The translations under genes were made by a program, and so were the position numbers. The notes under the pieces were generated by a model that was not told the DNA's origin, made no database searches, and saw only the letters and a list, made by a program, of their open reading frames with translations. This document shows positions 1-9,522 of a stretch of DNA of 64,000 nucleotides, piece by piece. How positions within the stretch are numbered: the first letter of the stretch is position 1; every line of letters begins with the position of its first letter. This DNA is from Cellulomonas sp. NS3 (GTDB taxonomy: Bacteria > Actinomycetota > Actinomycetes > Actinomycetales > Cellulomonadaceae). The stretch covers positions 4,340,001-4,404,000 of the forward strand of contig NZ_CP103289.1 of assembly GCF_024757985.1 (NCBI RefSeq), given 5' to 3'.

Positions 1-43
1 GCCCGAGGCCGGCGCTCGCGCCCGTGATCATCGCGGTACCCAT
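1..43 (-). CDS. SDR-family oxidoreductase, 5' end only
   Basis: Only the first 14 codons lie inside the window; the gene continues off the left edge. The minus strand from position 43 encodes MGTAMITGASAGLG, which carries the TGxxxGxG cofactor-binding signature of short-chain dehydrogenases/reductases. The ATG at 43 lies 7 nt after a TAAGGT hexamer (complement 51-56), the leaderless -10 arrangement seen at many other starts here. The gene is divergent from the exonuclease gene. Substrate and exact family cannot be told from this fragment. Confidence 0.6.
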   Translation of the reverse strand, partial: MGTAMITGASAGLG

Positions 44-166
44 GGCCGACACCTTACGGACCGGCGGACGCGCTTGTCAGACGTTGTGCGGACCCGTCGG
101 GGGGTGTCCGGGCCGGTCGCCTGCCGGTCGCGGGCGGGTCGCTCGCCGGTCGTTAGCCTGGCCCGC

Positions 167-967
167 ATGCGCCTCGCCACGTGGAACGTCAACTCGATCA
201 GGGCCCGCGCCGAGCGCGTGCTCGCGTTCCTGGAGCGGAGCGGCACGGACGTCCTCGCGCTCCAGGAGACCAAGTGCAAGGACGAGCAGTTCCCGTACGC
301 GATGTTCGAGGCGTCCGGCTACGAGGTGACCACGAGCGGGTACAGCCAGTGGAACGGGGTCGCGATCCTCTCCCGCGTGGGCACGCAGGACGTCGAGCGC
401 GCGTTCACGGGGCAGCCCGGGTTCGGCGCGGAGCCGGTCACGGAGGCCCGTGCGCTCGGCGCCACCTGCGGCGGCGTGCGCGTGTGGAGCCTGTACGTCC
501 CGAACGGCCGGGCCGTCGGCGACCCGCACTACGCCTACAAGCTCGAGTGGCTCGAGCGCCTGCGCCTGGCCGCGGGTGCGTGGCTCGACCCGGCGGCCGG
601 CGGCGACCCCGCGGCGCAGGTCGCGCTCGTCGGGGACTGGAACATCGCGCCGCTCGACACCGACGTCTGGGACGTCGCGGCGTTCGCCGGGGCGACGCAC
701 GTGACCCCCGCCGAGCGCGAGGCGTTCGCGGCGATCGCGGCCGCCGGGTACACCGAGGTCTCCCGCCCGCACACCCCGGAGCGCGCCTACACGTACTGGG
801 ACTACAAGCAGCTCCGGTTCCCGCGCAACGAGGGCATGCGCATCGACCTGACGTACGCCTCCCCCGCCCTCGCGGCGCGCGTGACCGGGGTGACAATCGA
901 CCGCGAGGAGCGCAAGGGCAAGGGCGCGTCGGACCACGTGCCCGTGATCGTCGACCTGGCGGACTGA
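167..967 (+). CDS. xthA: Exodeoxyribonuclease III
   Basis: A 266-residue endonuclease/exonuclease/phosphatase-fold DNA repair enzyme that acts at abasic sites and removes nucleotides 3'-5'. It opens with the family-typical RLATWNVNSIRAR and has LQETKCKDEQF (metal-binding Glu), GDWNIAP (Asp/Asn active-site motif) and a C-terminal SDHVPV (Asp-His pair). Length matches the XthA/ExoA family. The ATG at 167 is preferred over in-frame upstream starts because it begins the conserved domain and lies exactly 7 nt after TAGCCT (154-159), indicating a leaderless transcript. It is cytosolic and stands alone, divergent from the SDR gene. Confidence 0.93.
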   Translation: MRLATWNVNSIRARAERVLAFLERSGTDVLALQETKCKDEQFPYAMFEASGYEVTTSGYSQWNGVAILSRVGTQDVERAFTGQPGFGAEPVTEARALGATCGGVRVWSLYVPNGRAVGDPHYAYKLEWLERLRLAAGAWLDPAAGGDPAAQVALVGDWNIAPLDTDVWDVAAFAGATHVTPAEREAFAAIAAAGYTEVSRPHTPERAYTYWDYKQLRFPRNEGMRIDLTYASPALAARVTGVTIDREERKGKGASDHVPVIVDLAD

Positions 968-1085
968 GCGGCGTGGGGCGGGTGCCCGCCGACCGCCGGC
1001 GGCCCCGCCGATCCACCCTCGCCGGGGCGAGCATCACCCGGCCGACGGGCTCGGCAGCGCCCCCACACGCACTAGGTTCGACGCC

Positions 1086-2339
1086 ATGAGCACGACGCCC
1101 GGGTGGCCTCCGTCGGACCCCGAACCGCACAACCCGTTCGCCGCCCCGGGCCCGGACCGGAGCACGCCCGTCACCGGCCCGGCCGCCGGCTCGGGCTACC
1201 CCGTCGCTCCCCCGCCCAGCGGCTACGAGGCGGTCTCGCTGAGCAAGCCCGGGACGTCCGCGGGTGGCGTCCCGCCCGCCGGCCCGACGCCCCCGTACGG
1301 CGCGACCCCGGCGGCGCCCGCCACGCCCTACGGTGCGACCCCGGCGCCCACGTACGGCGCGACGCCGTCGAACCCCTACGACCAGGCGCCGTCCGGTGCG
1401 TACGGCGCGACCCCGGCACCCGCGTACGGCGCCGCGTCGTCGAACCCCTACGACCAGCCCACGGCGGCCGCGTACGGTGCGGCTCCCGCGTACGGGCAGC
1501 CGCAGCAGGGCTACGACCAGCCGGCCCCCTACGGCTACGCGCAGCCGGGCCACGCCCAGACCGGGTACCCGCAGCCCGGCTACGGCCAGCCCGGGTACGG
1601 CTACCCGCCGCCCGGCACGTGGGGACCGCCCGAGCCGCCGCTGGACGGGCTCGCGATCGCCGCCATCTCCACCAGCGGCGCCGGGGTCTTTCTCGGCGGC
1701 GTCACCGGACCGGTCGGCATCGGGCTCGGCATCGCGTCCCTGCGCCGCATCCGGCGCACGGGTCACCGGGGGCGCGGGATGGCGATCGCGGGGATCTGGG
1801 TCGGCGGCGTCATGACGCTGTGGCTCGCCGCGCTGATCGCGCTCATGGTCTACGGCTTCACGACCGACCCCGACGGCACCGGCAGCCTCGCGGAGAGCTT
1901 CGAGCAGGGCTTCGAGGAGGGCATGTACGACGACGCGCTGCCCCCCTACGAGCTCACGGACGCCCTCGTGCCGGGCGACTGCCTCGTGCGGGTCCCGTAC
2001 GACTACGACCTCGTCGACGCCCGGACGGTGGACTGCGCGCAGCCGCACGGCGGTGAGATCGTCGCCGTCGTCGAGATGACCGGCCCGGTCACCTTCGACT
2101 TCGAGACCGAGGACCCGGCGTACGACGAGGCCTGGACGGACTGCCAGGTCGCGGCGTCGGAGCTCGCGGCGCGGATCGTGGGCTACGACGTGGGCGTCGA
2201 CGTGTTCTACCCGCACCCCGACCAGTACGCGGCCGGCCGGACGTCCGGCTACTGCGTCCTCGACGGCTGGGACAGCGAGCTCACGGGCTCGCTCGTCGCG
2301 GGCGGGCTCATGGTCGACGGCGAGCCCGTCTCCCCCTGA
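1086..2339 (+). CDS. DUF4190/septum-formation-type membrane protein, paralog 1
   Basis: A 417-residue protein in three parts. Residues ~1-185 are a low-complexity cytoplasmic region rich in Pro, Ala, Gly and Tyr with repeated PYGATPA/PAYGA units. Residues ~190-260 form a DUF4190-like pair of membrane segments with the basic motif SLRRIRRTGHRGRGMAIAG. The extracellular C-terminus has paired cysteines (VPGDCLVR, TVDCAQPHGGEIVA, TSGYCVLDG) and resembles the septum formation family. Such proteins are actinobacterial cell-envelope proteins of unknown biochemistry. It is the first of three tandem paralogs (1086, 2408, 3656) that each start MS and follow an xAGGTT -10. Here TAGGTT (1073-1078) is 7 nt before ATG, so translation is probably leaderless. 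Confidence 0.8.
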   Translation: MSTTPGWPPSDPEPHNPFAAPGPDRSTPVTGPAAGSGYPVAPPPSGYEAVSLSKPGTSAGGVPPAGPTPPYGATPAAPATPYGATPAPTYGATPSNPYDQAPSGAYGATPAPAYGAASSNPYDQPTAAAYGAAPAYGQPQQGYDQPAPYGYAQPGHAQTGYPQPGYGQPGYGYPPPGTWGPPEPPLDGLAIAAISTSGAGVFLGGVTGPVGIGLGIASLRRIRRTGHRGRGMAIAGIWVGGVMTLWLAALIALMVYGFTTDPDGTGSLAESFEQGFEEGMYDDALPPYELTDALVPGDCLVRVPYDYDLVDARTVDCAQPHGGEIVAVVEMTGPVTFDFETEDPAYDEAWTDCQVAASELAARIVGYDVGVDVFYPHPDQYAAGRTSGYCVLDGWDSELTGSLVAGGLMVDGEPVSP

Positions 2340-2407
2340 GCCACGCACCCGCGACGGGGGCGGCGAACGGCCCCGGTGGCGGACGCGCCCGCACGAGGTT
2401 CGTCGCC

Positions 2408-3487
2408 ATGAGCACGACTCCTGGGTGGCCCGCGCCCGACGCCGCACCGCACGATCCGTTCGCCGCACCGGGAGCCCCGTGACCCGCCGACGTTGCCGGG
2501 TACGGGAACGCCGCAGCGCCCGGGCACGACGCGCCGACGGGGTACGGCTCGGCGCCCGGGTACGGCGCGGCGCCGGGGTACGGCCACCCGCCGGCGCACG
2601 GCCCGGCGCCTGCGTACGGCGGCCCGCCGTCGGGGCAGGGCCCGGCGCCCGCGTACGGCCCACCGCCGGGCTACGGTCCCCCGCCCGGGTACGGCTACCC
2701 GCCGCCCGGCACGTGGGGGCCACCGCAGCAGCAGACCGACGGGCTCGCGATCGCGTCGTTCGCGACCGGTGTCTCGGGCGTCGTGCTCGCCGGGGTGACG
2801 GGACCGGTCGCCCTCGGGCTCGCCCTCGCCTCGCTGCGCCGGATCCGCCGGACCGGTCGCCAGGGCCGCGGGCTCGCCCTCGCGGGGCTCTGGGTCGGTG
2901 TCGCGACGACGCTGTACCTGCTGGTCCTCGTCGTGGTCGTCGTGGTGAGCGTCGCGGACTCGTCGACCGGGTCGAGCGCGTGGAGCAGCTGCACGGAGGA
3001 CGGCGCCGTGACCGACGCCTGGCCCGGCGACGGCTCCGCGGACCCGCGCTCGTCGGAGGGCTACCGGCTCACCGAGAGCCTGTTCCCGGGCGACTGCCTC
3101 GCGTCGTCCTCGGGGAGCTACGACCTCCAGGACGCGGTCGTGGTCGACTGCGCGACGGTTCACGAGGCCGAGGTGCTCGCGCAGGTCCAGCTCACCGGAC
3201 CGGTGCGGGTCGGCTCGGAGACCGAGGACCCGGTGTGGAACGACGCCTACGCCCGGTGCCAGACCGTCGCGACGGGCCTCGCGCCCGACGTGCACGCCTA
3301 CGCCGTCGCGGTCGACCTGCACCACCCGCACCCCGACGAGTGGGCGCGCGGCCGGACGTCGGGCTACTGCGTGCTCAGCACGTCCGGCGGCGAGCTCACG
3401 GGCTCGCTCGTCCGGGGCGGGGCTCGCGATCGACGGGGTCGCGATCGCGGACCGTCCGTGACGAAGCGTCGTGAGGGAGGTCCGTGA
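2408..3487 (+). pseudogene. Septum-formation-type paralog 2, interrupted by an in-frame stop and a 3' frameshift
   Basis: The start MSTTPGWPAPDAAPHDPFAA matches paralog 1, but codon 25 is TGA (2480-2482). The same frame then runs on through the expected PGYGxAPGYG Tyr/Pro/Gly repeats, the DUF4190 membrane pair (SLRRIRRTGRQGRGLALAG, ~2830-2960) and the Cys-containing C-terminal domain. A second lesion sits at the 3' end. A GGGG run at 3419-3422 shifts the frame; one G fewer would restore LVRGGLAIDGVAIADRP ending at 3461, like the end of paralog 1, whereas the actual frame runs on to 3487 as basic nonsense. The promoter is also weaker than its paralogs' (GAGGTT instead of TAGGTT, 2395-2400). 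An internal GTG at 2783 could still give a short membrane protein. Two independent lesions favour real decay over a single base-calling error. Confidence 0.75.
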
Positions 3488-3655
3488 CGCACCGCCCGTG
3501 AGGAACGGTGCGCGAGGGGCGGTGCGTGACGGACGGTCCGCCGAGCCCGTCCCGACAGGCCCGGCCCCCGCGGGCGAGCCACCGGTCCCGCCGCGACCCG
3601 GCGCCACGGACGCGTCCCGTCCGCGGGCCCGCGCCGCTCGGTTAGGTTCGTGCCC

Positions 3656-4369
3656 ATGAGCGCAGCGCCCGGCCCGCAGCCGTCCGGACCCGGCCCCGAC
3701 CGGCCCGGCGACCCGTTCGCGTCGTCCGCGGAGCCGTACTACGCGCCCGGCTGGGAGGACCCCGTGGTGCCGACCGAGCCGACCGCCTGGGCGTCGGTCG
3801 TGGTCGGCGCCCTGGGCGGCGGGCCCGTCGCGGTCGTGCTGGGGCTCGTCGCCCGTGCACGCGTGCGCTCCCGCCGCCGGCGCGGTCGCCGGCTGGCGCT
3901 CGCCGGGATCGCGCTCGGGGTGCTCGGCACGCTCGCGTGGACCGGGGTCGTCCTGGGCTCGGTCCTGACGTCGCGGGCCGAGCGCCCGCTCGCGGGCGAC
4001 GTGGACTCCCGGCGCGAGGTGCACGCGCGCCAGCTGGTGACCGGCGTGTGCCTCGCCGAGCTGCCGCCCGACGGCGCCGTCGACACCGTCACGGCCGTGC
4101 CGTGCGCCGACCCGCACGCCGCCGAGGTCGTCACGCAGTACGCGTTCTCGCGCGACGCGATCTGGCCGGGGCAGGAGCCGGCCGACGCGCGCGTCGCGTC
4201 GGCGTGCGCGCTGAGCCCCGTGGAGGTCGAGCAGGGCGTGCGCCCGGTCACGTGGGCGCCGACCGAGGAGTCGTGGGGCCGCGGGGACCGCACGGGACTG
4301 TGCCTCGCGACCGTCGAGGGCGGCGGGATCACCGGCTCGTTCCTCGACGGGTCCGTCGCGCTGCCGTAG
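3656..4369 (+). CDS. Septum-formation-type membrane protein, paralog 3
   Basis: A 237-residue third tandem paralog. It lacks the long Tyr/Pro/Gly repeat region but keeps a short acidic/Pro N-terminus, two membrane segments (~residues 43-70 and ~85-110) separated by a basic Arg-rich loop (RARVRSRRRRGRRLALAG), and the C-terminal domain with cysteines in VTGVCLAEL, AVPCADPHAAEVV, ASACALSP and RTGLCLATVE. The spacing and the HAAEVV/HGGEIV motif match paralog 1. The ATG at 3656 is 7 nt after TAGGTT (3643-3648), which argues for leaderless expression from its own promoter rather than read-through from the decayed paralog. Function is unknown; an envelope or division role is inferred only from the family name. 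Confidence 0.75.
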   Translation: MSAAPGPQPSGPGPDRPGDPFASSAEPYYAPGWEDPVVPTEPTAWASVVVGALGGGPVAVVLGLVARARVRSRRRRGRRLALAGIALGVLGTLAWTGVVLGSVLTSRAERPLAGDVDSRREVHARQLVTGVCLAELPPDGAVDTVTAVPCADPHAAEVVTQYAFSRDAIWPGQEPADARVASACALSPVEVEQGVRPVTWAPTEESWGRGDRTGLCLATVEGGGITGSFLDGSVALP

Positions 4370-4495
4370 CGGGCCCGGGCAGGCTCGCGCCCACGGCGCC
4401 GCCGTCGCACCCCCGCCTGACGCGAAGCCCTCCGCGGCCCGGCGGGCACCGTCCTCGGCGCTGTCGCGCGCCCGCCACGTCGGGCCGTCGGGCCG

Positions 4496-5875
4496 CTACG
4501 CGACCACGAAGATCACCGAGATGAGCGCGAACGCGAGCACCGACTCGAGGGTCTGCTGGACCGTCCACGTGCGCAGGGTCGTCTTGACGTCCATGCCCAT
4601 GAGCCGACCCACGAGCCAGAAGCCCGAGTCGTTGACGTGGCTCGCGAAGACGGAGCCGGCCGCGGTGGCGAGCACGATGCAGGCGACCTGCAGCGCGCTG
4701 TAGTCGCCCGCGCCGACGGCCGGCGCCATGAGCCCGGCCGCCGTGACGAGCGCGACCGTCGCCGAGCCCTGCGCGAGCCGCAGCACGACCGCGATGACGT
4801 ACGCCGCGACGATCACGGGCAGGCCGATGTTCTCCAGGGACGTCGACAGCGCGTCGCCGATGCCCGACGCCCGCAGCACGCCGCCGAACATGCCGCCCGC
4901 ACCGGTGATGAGGATGACCGAGCACACCGGGCCGAGCGACGAGTCGAGGACCTTCTCGAGCGCCGTGCCCGACTCTCCGCGGCGGGTGCCGAGCGCGATG
5001 GCGGCGACGAGCACCGAGATCAGCAGCGCGACGCTCGACGTGCCGACCAGGGTCAGCGCCTGGACCCACAGCGCGTCGCCGTCGACGGCCCCGGCCGCCT
5101 CGGCCGAGTCGAGGCCGGTGTTCATGAAGATGAGGACGAGCGGGAGCAGCAGCACGAGGACGACGGTGCGGACCGAGGGCGGGTTCACCGGCTGGTCGTC
5201 GTCGAGCTCCCCGAACAGCCCCGGCACCGGGAGCGGGTACTTCAGGCCGACGCGCTTCCCCCAGAGGTACCCGGACAGGTACCAGACGGGCAGCGCGATC
5301 ACGAGGCCGATCAGCAGCACGAGGCCGAGGTTCGCGTCGTACAGCTCGGTCGCGGCGACGGGCCCCGGGTGGGGCGGCAGGAACACGTGCATGACGGAGA
5401 ACGCGGCCGCCGCCGGGATGCCGTACAGCAGGACGTTGGTGCCGCCGAGGCGCCGGGCCACCGCGAAGATGATCGGCAGCATCACGACGAGACCCGCGTC
5501 GAAGAAGATCGGGAACCCGAGCATGAGCGACGCGACCCCGAGCGCGAACGCGGCGCGATCCTCGCCGAACACGGAGACGAGCTTCTCGGCGAGCACCCGG
5601 GCGCCGCCGCTGTGCTCGATGAGCTTGCCGAGCATCGCGCCGAGCCCGATGAGCAGCGCGACCGGTCCCAGCGTGTTCCCGAAGCTCGTGATGAGCGTCG
5701 GGGCGATCTGGTCGAGCGGGATGCGCGTCGCGAGGGCCGTGAGGAGGGAGACGACGATCAGCGTCAGGAACGCGTGGAGCTTGAACTTGATGACGAGCAG
5801 CAGGATCAGGGCGATCGCTGCGGCGGCGATGCCCAGCAGCGGCCCGGCTCCGAGCGTCTGGGTGAAGTCCTCCAT
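4496..5875 (-). CDS. GntP-family gluconate:H+ symporter
   Basis: A 459-residue, highly hydrophobic permease with about 12-14 predicted membrane segments, the usual size for the GntP family. Typical stretches are FGNTLGPVALLIGLGAMLGK, GFPIFFDAGLVVMLPI and HVFLPPHPGPVAA, all characteristic of gluconate/glycerate/idonate carriers. It is cytoplasmic-membrane located and probably imports an aldonic acid with protons. It lies downstream of the GH3 gene on the same strand with a 156-bp gap, so it may belong to the same sugar-use cluster under the TetR regulator at 8692. No gluconate kinase or dehydrogenase is nearby, so the substrate is uncertain. Confidence 0.88.
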   Translation of the reverse strand: MEDFTQTLGAGPLLGIAAAAIALILLLVIKFKLHAFLTLIVVSLLTALATRIPLDQIAPTLITSFGNTLGPVALLIGLGAMLGKLIEHSGGARVLAEKLVSVFGEDRAAFALGVASLMLGFPIFFDAGLVVMLPIIFAVARRLGGTNVLLYGIPAAAAFSVMHVFLPPHPGPVAATELYDANLGLVLLIGLVIALPVWYLSGYLWGKRVGLKYPLPVPGLFGELDDDQPVNPPSVRTVVLVLLLPLVLIFMNTGLDSAEAAGAVDGDALWVQALTLVGTSSVALLISVLVAAIALGTRRGESGTALEKVLDSSLGPVCSVILITGAGGMFGGVLRASGIGDALSTSLENIGLPVIVAAYVIAVVLRLAQGSATVALVTAAGLMAPAVGAGDYSALQVACIVLATAAGSVFASHVNDSGFWLVGRLMGMDVKTTLRTWTVQQTLESVLAFALISVIFVVA

Positions 5876-6031
5876 CGGATCTCCTCGTCATCGAGGCTCT
5901 CGGCGCGTCCGGTCGGGCGCCCGACGCCGGCGCTCCGAGCCTGGCACAGAGGCGGCCGGACGGCACGGGGACGGGCTCCTGACCAGGGCGGTCGGGCCGA
6001 CGGGGGCAGCCGCCGGCCCGGCCGTGCCGAG

Positions 6032-8548
6032 TCAGATCTCGACGGTCGTCGTGAGGTCCGTCGTGCCCGCGTGGCGGGCGACCTCGACGGTGAACTCGCC
6101 GGGCTCGGTCGCCCAGCCGTGCACGTCCGTGTCCCAGTGCTCGAACGCGCGCGGCCGCACGCGCACGTCGGCGGTCGCCTGCGCGCCGGCGTCGGCGGAC
6201 ACGACCGTCCACCCGGCGAGCCAGCGCACGGGACGCTCGACGGCGCTGCCGGGCCGGCTCAGGTACACCTGGACGACCTCCCGCCCGCGCCGGTCGCCCG
6301 TGTTCGTGACGGTGACCGTGACCCACCGGTCCCCGGCCGGGTCCGCACCGACCGACACGTCGTCGTACGACCACGTCGTGTACCCGAGCCCGAAGCCGAA
6401 CGGGTACGCCGGCGCCGCACCCGCACGCAGCCACGCCCGGTAGCCGAGGTGCACGCCCTCGTCGTAGCGGACGACCCCGTCGCGGGGCGTCACGTCGAGC
6501 ACCGGGACGTCCTCCTGCGTCGCCGGCCACGTGGTGGGCAGCCGCCCGCCGGGCTCGACGGCGCCCGTGAGCACGTCCGCGAGCGCGTGCCCGTACTCCT
6601 GCCCGCCGAACCACGTGAGCAGCACCGCGGCGACGTCGTCGCGCCACGGCATCACGACGGGCGACCCCGAGTTCACGACGACGACCGTGCGGGGGTTCGC
6701 GGCGGCGACCGCGGCGACGAGGTCGTCCTGGCGCCCGGGCAGGCGCAGGTGCGTGCGGTCGAAGCCCTCGGACTCGACCTTCTCGTTGGTACCCACCACG
6801 ACGACCGCGACGTCGGCCGCCCGCGCGGCCTCGACGGCCTCGGCGATCAGGTCGTCGGGCCGGTCGACGACGGGACGCCAGCCCGCGGTGAAGCCGAGCA
6901 CCCCGGGCAGGTCGGAGCCGTCGGGCATCGACGGGATGCCGGTCATCGGGTGCGTCCAGCGCAGCCGGTAGGTGCGCCCGGCCTCGACCTCGACGCGCGC
7001 GGTGGTGCTCGGCGGGGCCATGAGCGCGGCGCCGAAGTCCTCGGGGGCCACGACGAGCTCCTCGTCGAGCACCGTCTCGCCGTCGATCGCGAGCGCCGTG
7101 CGGCCGAGCACCGCCCAGCCCAGCTCGACCGGGCCGCTCTCGGTGGGCGTCCAGTCGGTCTCGGCGTCGAAGTCGTGCCCGACGGGCGCGTTGCCGAGCC
7201 ACATGAGGTCGGTCGCGCGCCGGACCTCCTCGAGCAGCACGCCGCCCTCGGCGTCGAGGAAGCGCACGCGGACACCCGGCTCGCCGGTCTGCGGGTCGCG
7301 GATCTCGCCGAGGGGGAACGGCAGGACGCCGTCGTGCACGAGCGCGCCGGTCGCGTGCGTCACGGTCGCGTCCGGGAACGCCGCGCGCAGGCCGTCGAGC
7401 GGCGAGACCGTCTCGACCGGGACGACCGTCGCGGAGCCGCCGCCCTGCGTGCGCGGGCGCAGCGCGCTCTGGCCGAGGACCCCGACGCGCGTCGGCGCCG
7501 GGGAGGACCGACCGGCGAGCGGGAGGATCCCGTCGTTGCGGACCAGCACGATGCCGCGCGTCTCGACCTCGCGGGCGAGGGCGATGTCGGCGTCGTCGGT
7601 CGGACGGCGAGAACCGTCGGCCGCGGTGGTGACGGGGGTGTCGTCCCCGGGTGCCTCGTGCACGAGGTCGCCCGCCTCGACCCCCTCGAGCGCGCCCACC
7701 CGCGCGGCGAGCAGCAGGATCCGCCGGACCTTGTCGTCGACCGCGTCGAGCGGGACGTCCCCGGACTCGACCGCGTCGACGAGCGCGTCGCCCCACGGCC
7801 CCACGGGCCCGGGCATCACGAGGTCCTGCGCGGCGGCGGCCGACGCGAGCGAGCGCACGGCCGTCCAGTCGGAGATCACGACCCCGTCGAAGCCCCACGA
7901 GCCCTTGAGCGGCTCGCTCAGCAGCGGGTGCTCGGTCATCGTCGTCCCGCCGACGGCGTTGTACGCGCTCATCACGGACCACGTGCGCCCACCGGTGACG
8001 GTCCGCTCGAACGGCGCGAGGTACACCTCGTGCAGCGCCTGCTCACCGACCTCGACGGACGCGGAGAACCGCTCGGTCTCGAAGTCGTTCGCCACGTAGT
8101 GCTTGGGGCACGCGCCGACGCCGTTGTCCTGGCAGCCGTGCACGAACGCCTCGGCGAGCTCGCCGGTCAGCAGCGGGTCCTCGGAGTACGCCTCGAAGTG
8201 CCGGCCGCCGAGCGGGCTGCGGTGCAGGTTGATCGTGGGGCCGAGCACGACGTCGACGCCCTTGCGGCGGGCCTCGTGCGCGGCCGCGACGCCGTAGCGG
8301 TAGGCGAGGTCGGTGTCCCACGTCGCCGCGAGCGCCGTCGCGCTCGGCAGGTTGAGCGACGGGTCCCGCTCGTCCCACTCCGCGCCGCGCACGCCCGAGG
8401 GCCCGTCCGAGACGACCACCGTCCGCAGGCCGACCGCCGGCTCGGCGTGCAGCGACCAGAAGTCCGCGCCGGTGAGCAGGCGGACCTTCTGCGGGAGGGT
8501 CAGGCGCGCGAGGAGCTCCTCGACGCGGGTCTCGGCGGGCACATTCAT
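6032..8548 (-). CDS. Glycoside hydrolase family 3 beta-glucosidase-type enzyme with PA14 insert
   Basis: An 838-residue enzyme. The N-terminal GH3 barrel shows VVVSDGPSGVRG, the KHYVANDFETER substrate-binding motif and VVISDW with the predicted nucleophile Asp227. The second domain contains NEKVESEGFDR, where the acid/base Glu of this subgroup is expected. Between them is an inserted PA14-like beta module (region of WLGNAPVGHDFDAETDW), and the C-terminus is a fibronectin-III-like domain (VTVTNTGDRRGREVVQVYL). There is no signal peptide, so it probably works in the cytoplasm on imported beta-glycosides. ATG 8548 (MNVPAETRVEELL) is chosen because it starts the conserved domain and follows GAGG with suitable spacing. 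It lies downstream of, and probably under, the TetR gene at 8692. Confidence 0.9.
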   Translation of the reverse strand: MNVPAETRVEELLARLTLPQKVRLLTGADFWSLHAEPAVGLRTVVVSDGPSGVRGAEWDERDPSLNLPSATALAATWDTDLAYRYGVAAAHEARRKGVDVVLGPTINLHRSPLGGRHFEAYSEDPLLTGELAEAFVHGCQDNGVGACPKHYVANDFETERFSASVEVGEQALHEVYLAPFERTVTGGRTWSVMSAYNAVGGTTMTEHPLLSEPLKGSWGFDGVVISDWTAVRSLASAAAAQDLVMPGPVGPWGDALVDAVESGDVPLDAVDDKVRRILLLAARVGALEGVEAGDLVHEAPGDDTPVTTAADGSRRPTDDADIALAREVETRGIVLVRNDGILPLAGRSSPAPTRVGVLGQSALRPRTQGGGSATVVPVETVSPLDGLRAAFPDATVTHATGALVHDGVLPFPLGEIRDPQTGEPGVRVRFLDAEGGVLLEEVRRATDLMWLGNAPVGHDFDAETDWTPTESGPVELGWAVLGRTALAIDGETVLDEELVVAPEDFGAALMAPPSTTARVEVEAGRTYRLRWTHPMTGIPSMPDGSDLPGVLGFTAGWRPVVDRPDDLIAEAVEAARAADVAVVVVGTNEKVESEGFDRTHLRLPGRQDDLVAAVAAANPRTVVVVNSGSPVVMPWRDDVAAVLLTWFGGQEYGHALADVLTGAVEPGGRLPTTWPATQEDVPVLDVTPRDGVVRYDEGVHLGYRAWLRAGAAPAYPFGFGLGYTTWSYDDVSVGADPAGDRWVTVTVTNTGDRRGREVVQVYLSRPGSAVERPVRWLAGWTVVSADAGAQATADVRVRPRAFEHWDTDVHGWATEPGEFTVEVARHAGTTDLTTTVEI

Positions 8549-8691
8549 CGTCGACCTCGTTCTTCCGTGCGGCGGGTGTCGAGGTCCCTGCTTACCAGCC
8601 GGTCCGACGACGCGCCCGGGGCGTGCGGCTCGGACCCCGGCGCCCGGGTCGTGCTCCCGCGCCCGCGCCCCTGCGCGCCCGCGCGACCGCC

Positions 8692-9291
8692 TCAGACGCG
8701 GACCGCGAGCCGGTCGTCCAGGTGCTCGCGCACGGCCGCCGCCATGTCGACCGCGTCCCGGTCGAGCAGCCACTGGAGCTGCAGACCGTCCATGAGCGCG
8801 ACGAGCGAGCGTCCGGCCGTGACGGGGTCGGTGCCCGGGCGCAGCGCACCCTCGGCCTCGGCGACCCGGAACGCCTCGACGCACAGCGCGACGACGCGCG
8901 CGTACCGCTCGACGAAGAACCCGTGGGCCGGGTGGTCGGGGGCCGTCGCCTCGGCCGAGAGCACGCAGTACAGCTCGACGAGCCCGGGCGACTGCGCGTT
9001 GTGGGCGACGACGTCGACGAGGTGCCGCAGGGCGTCGACGCCCTGGCTCGTGTCGAGCTCGAACTGCGCGCGGTCGAGCCGGTCGCGCCGGTCGAGCACC
9101 GCGGCGAGCAGCGACTCCTTGGTCGGGAAGTGGTGCAGCAGCCCGGGGTGGGACAGGCCCGCGCGCGCGGCGATCTCGCGCAAGGACGCCGCCCGGTACC
9201 CGACCTCGCCGAACAGCACCGTGGCCGCGTCGAGGATGCCCTCCCGCTTGGCCCGGCCCTTCGCGTACCCGCGCAGCGACTCGTCAGTCAC
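8692..9291 (-). CDS. TetR-family transcriptional regulator
   Basis: A 199-residue regulator. Its N-terminal helix-turn-helix shows ILDAATVLFGEVGYRAASLREIAARAGLS followed by LLHHFPTKESLL, the canonical TetR DNA-binding signature; the C-terminal ~130 residues are the ligand/dimer domain. The GTG at 9291 (VTDESLRGYAKGRAKREGILD) fits the usual N-terminal length. It precedes the GH3 gene in the same direction with a 143-bp gap, so local control of glycoside use is likely (inference). A TACCCT-type -10 lies about 65 nt upstream on the minus strand (near 9356-9361), and a loose inverted repeat near 9331-9351 could be its operator, but I could not make that convincing. Confidence 0.88.
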   Translation of the reverse strand: MTDESLRGYAKGRAKREGILDAATVLFGEVGYRAASLREIAARAGLSHPGLLHHFPTKESLLAAVLDRRDRLDRAQFELDTSQGVDALRHLVDVVAHNAQSPGLVELYCVLSAEATAPDHPAHGFFVERYARVVALCVEAFRVAEAEGALRPGTDPVTAGRSLVALMDGLQLQWLLDRDAVDMAAAVREHLDDRLAVRV

Positions 9292-9522
9292 GTCGCCCCC
9301 TCGGTCGTCTCGCCCCCGCAGACGGAGCACCTGGTCAGGCGTCCGACAGGGACGAGGGTAGCGCTCCCACACCCCCGCACGGCGAGCGGTTTGTGGACGT
9401 CCCGGGGAGCGCGTGTGCAGGTCGGACGGGCCGCGTGGACAGCGTGGGGGCGCGACCCTCGCGCCGGGCCGCCGCTGACCGATACATGGGACGACCGTCT
9501 CGACACGCCCGCGGAGGACCCC

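Noticed and set aside
438-2723. Long minus-strand frame across exonuclease III and the first septum-formation paralogs
   Set aside because: It is Arg-rich and low-complexity, lies antisense to recognisable proteins and has no plausible start signal.
9331-9351. Operator for the TetR regulator at 8692
   Set aside because: The inverted repeat CCTgGTC...GACaGG is imperfect, and no convincing second copy lies before the GH3 gene apart from a shared GTCCGAC.
4637-9361. A 1574-codon plus-strand open frame opposite the permease, GH3 and TetR genes
   Set aside because: It is the antisense shadow of three well-supported minus-strand genes; very high GC leaves few stops. Its translation is Arg/Glu/Asp-rich with no domain.
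9440-9522. A flagellar-type (FliA) promoter before the chemoreceptor
   Set aside because: ACCGATAC resembles the -10, but no TAAA-like -35 is found at the right distance.
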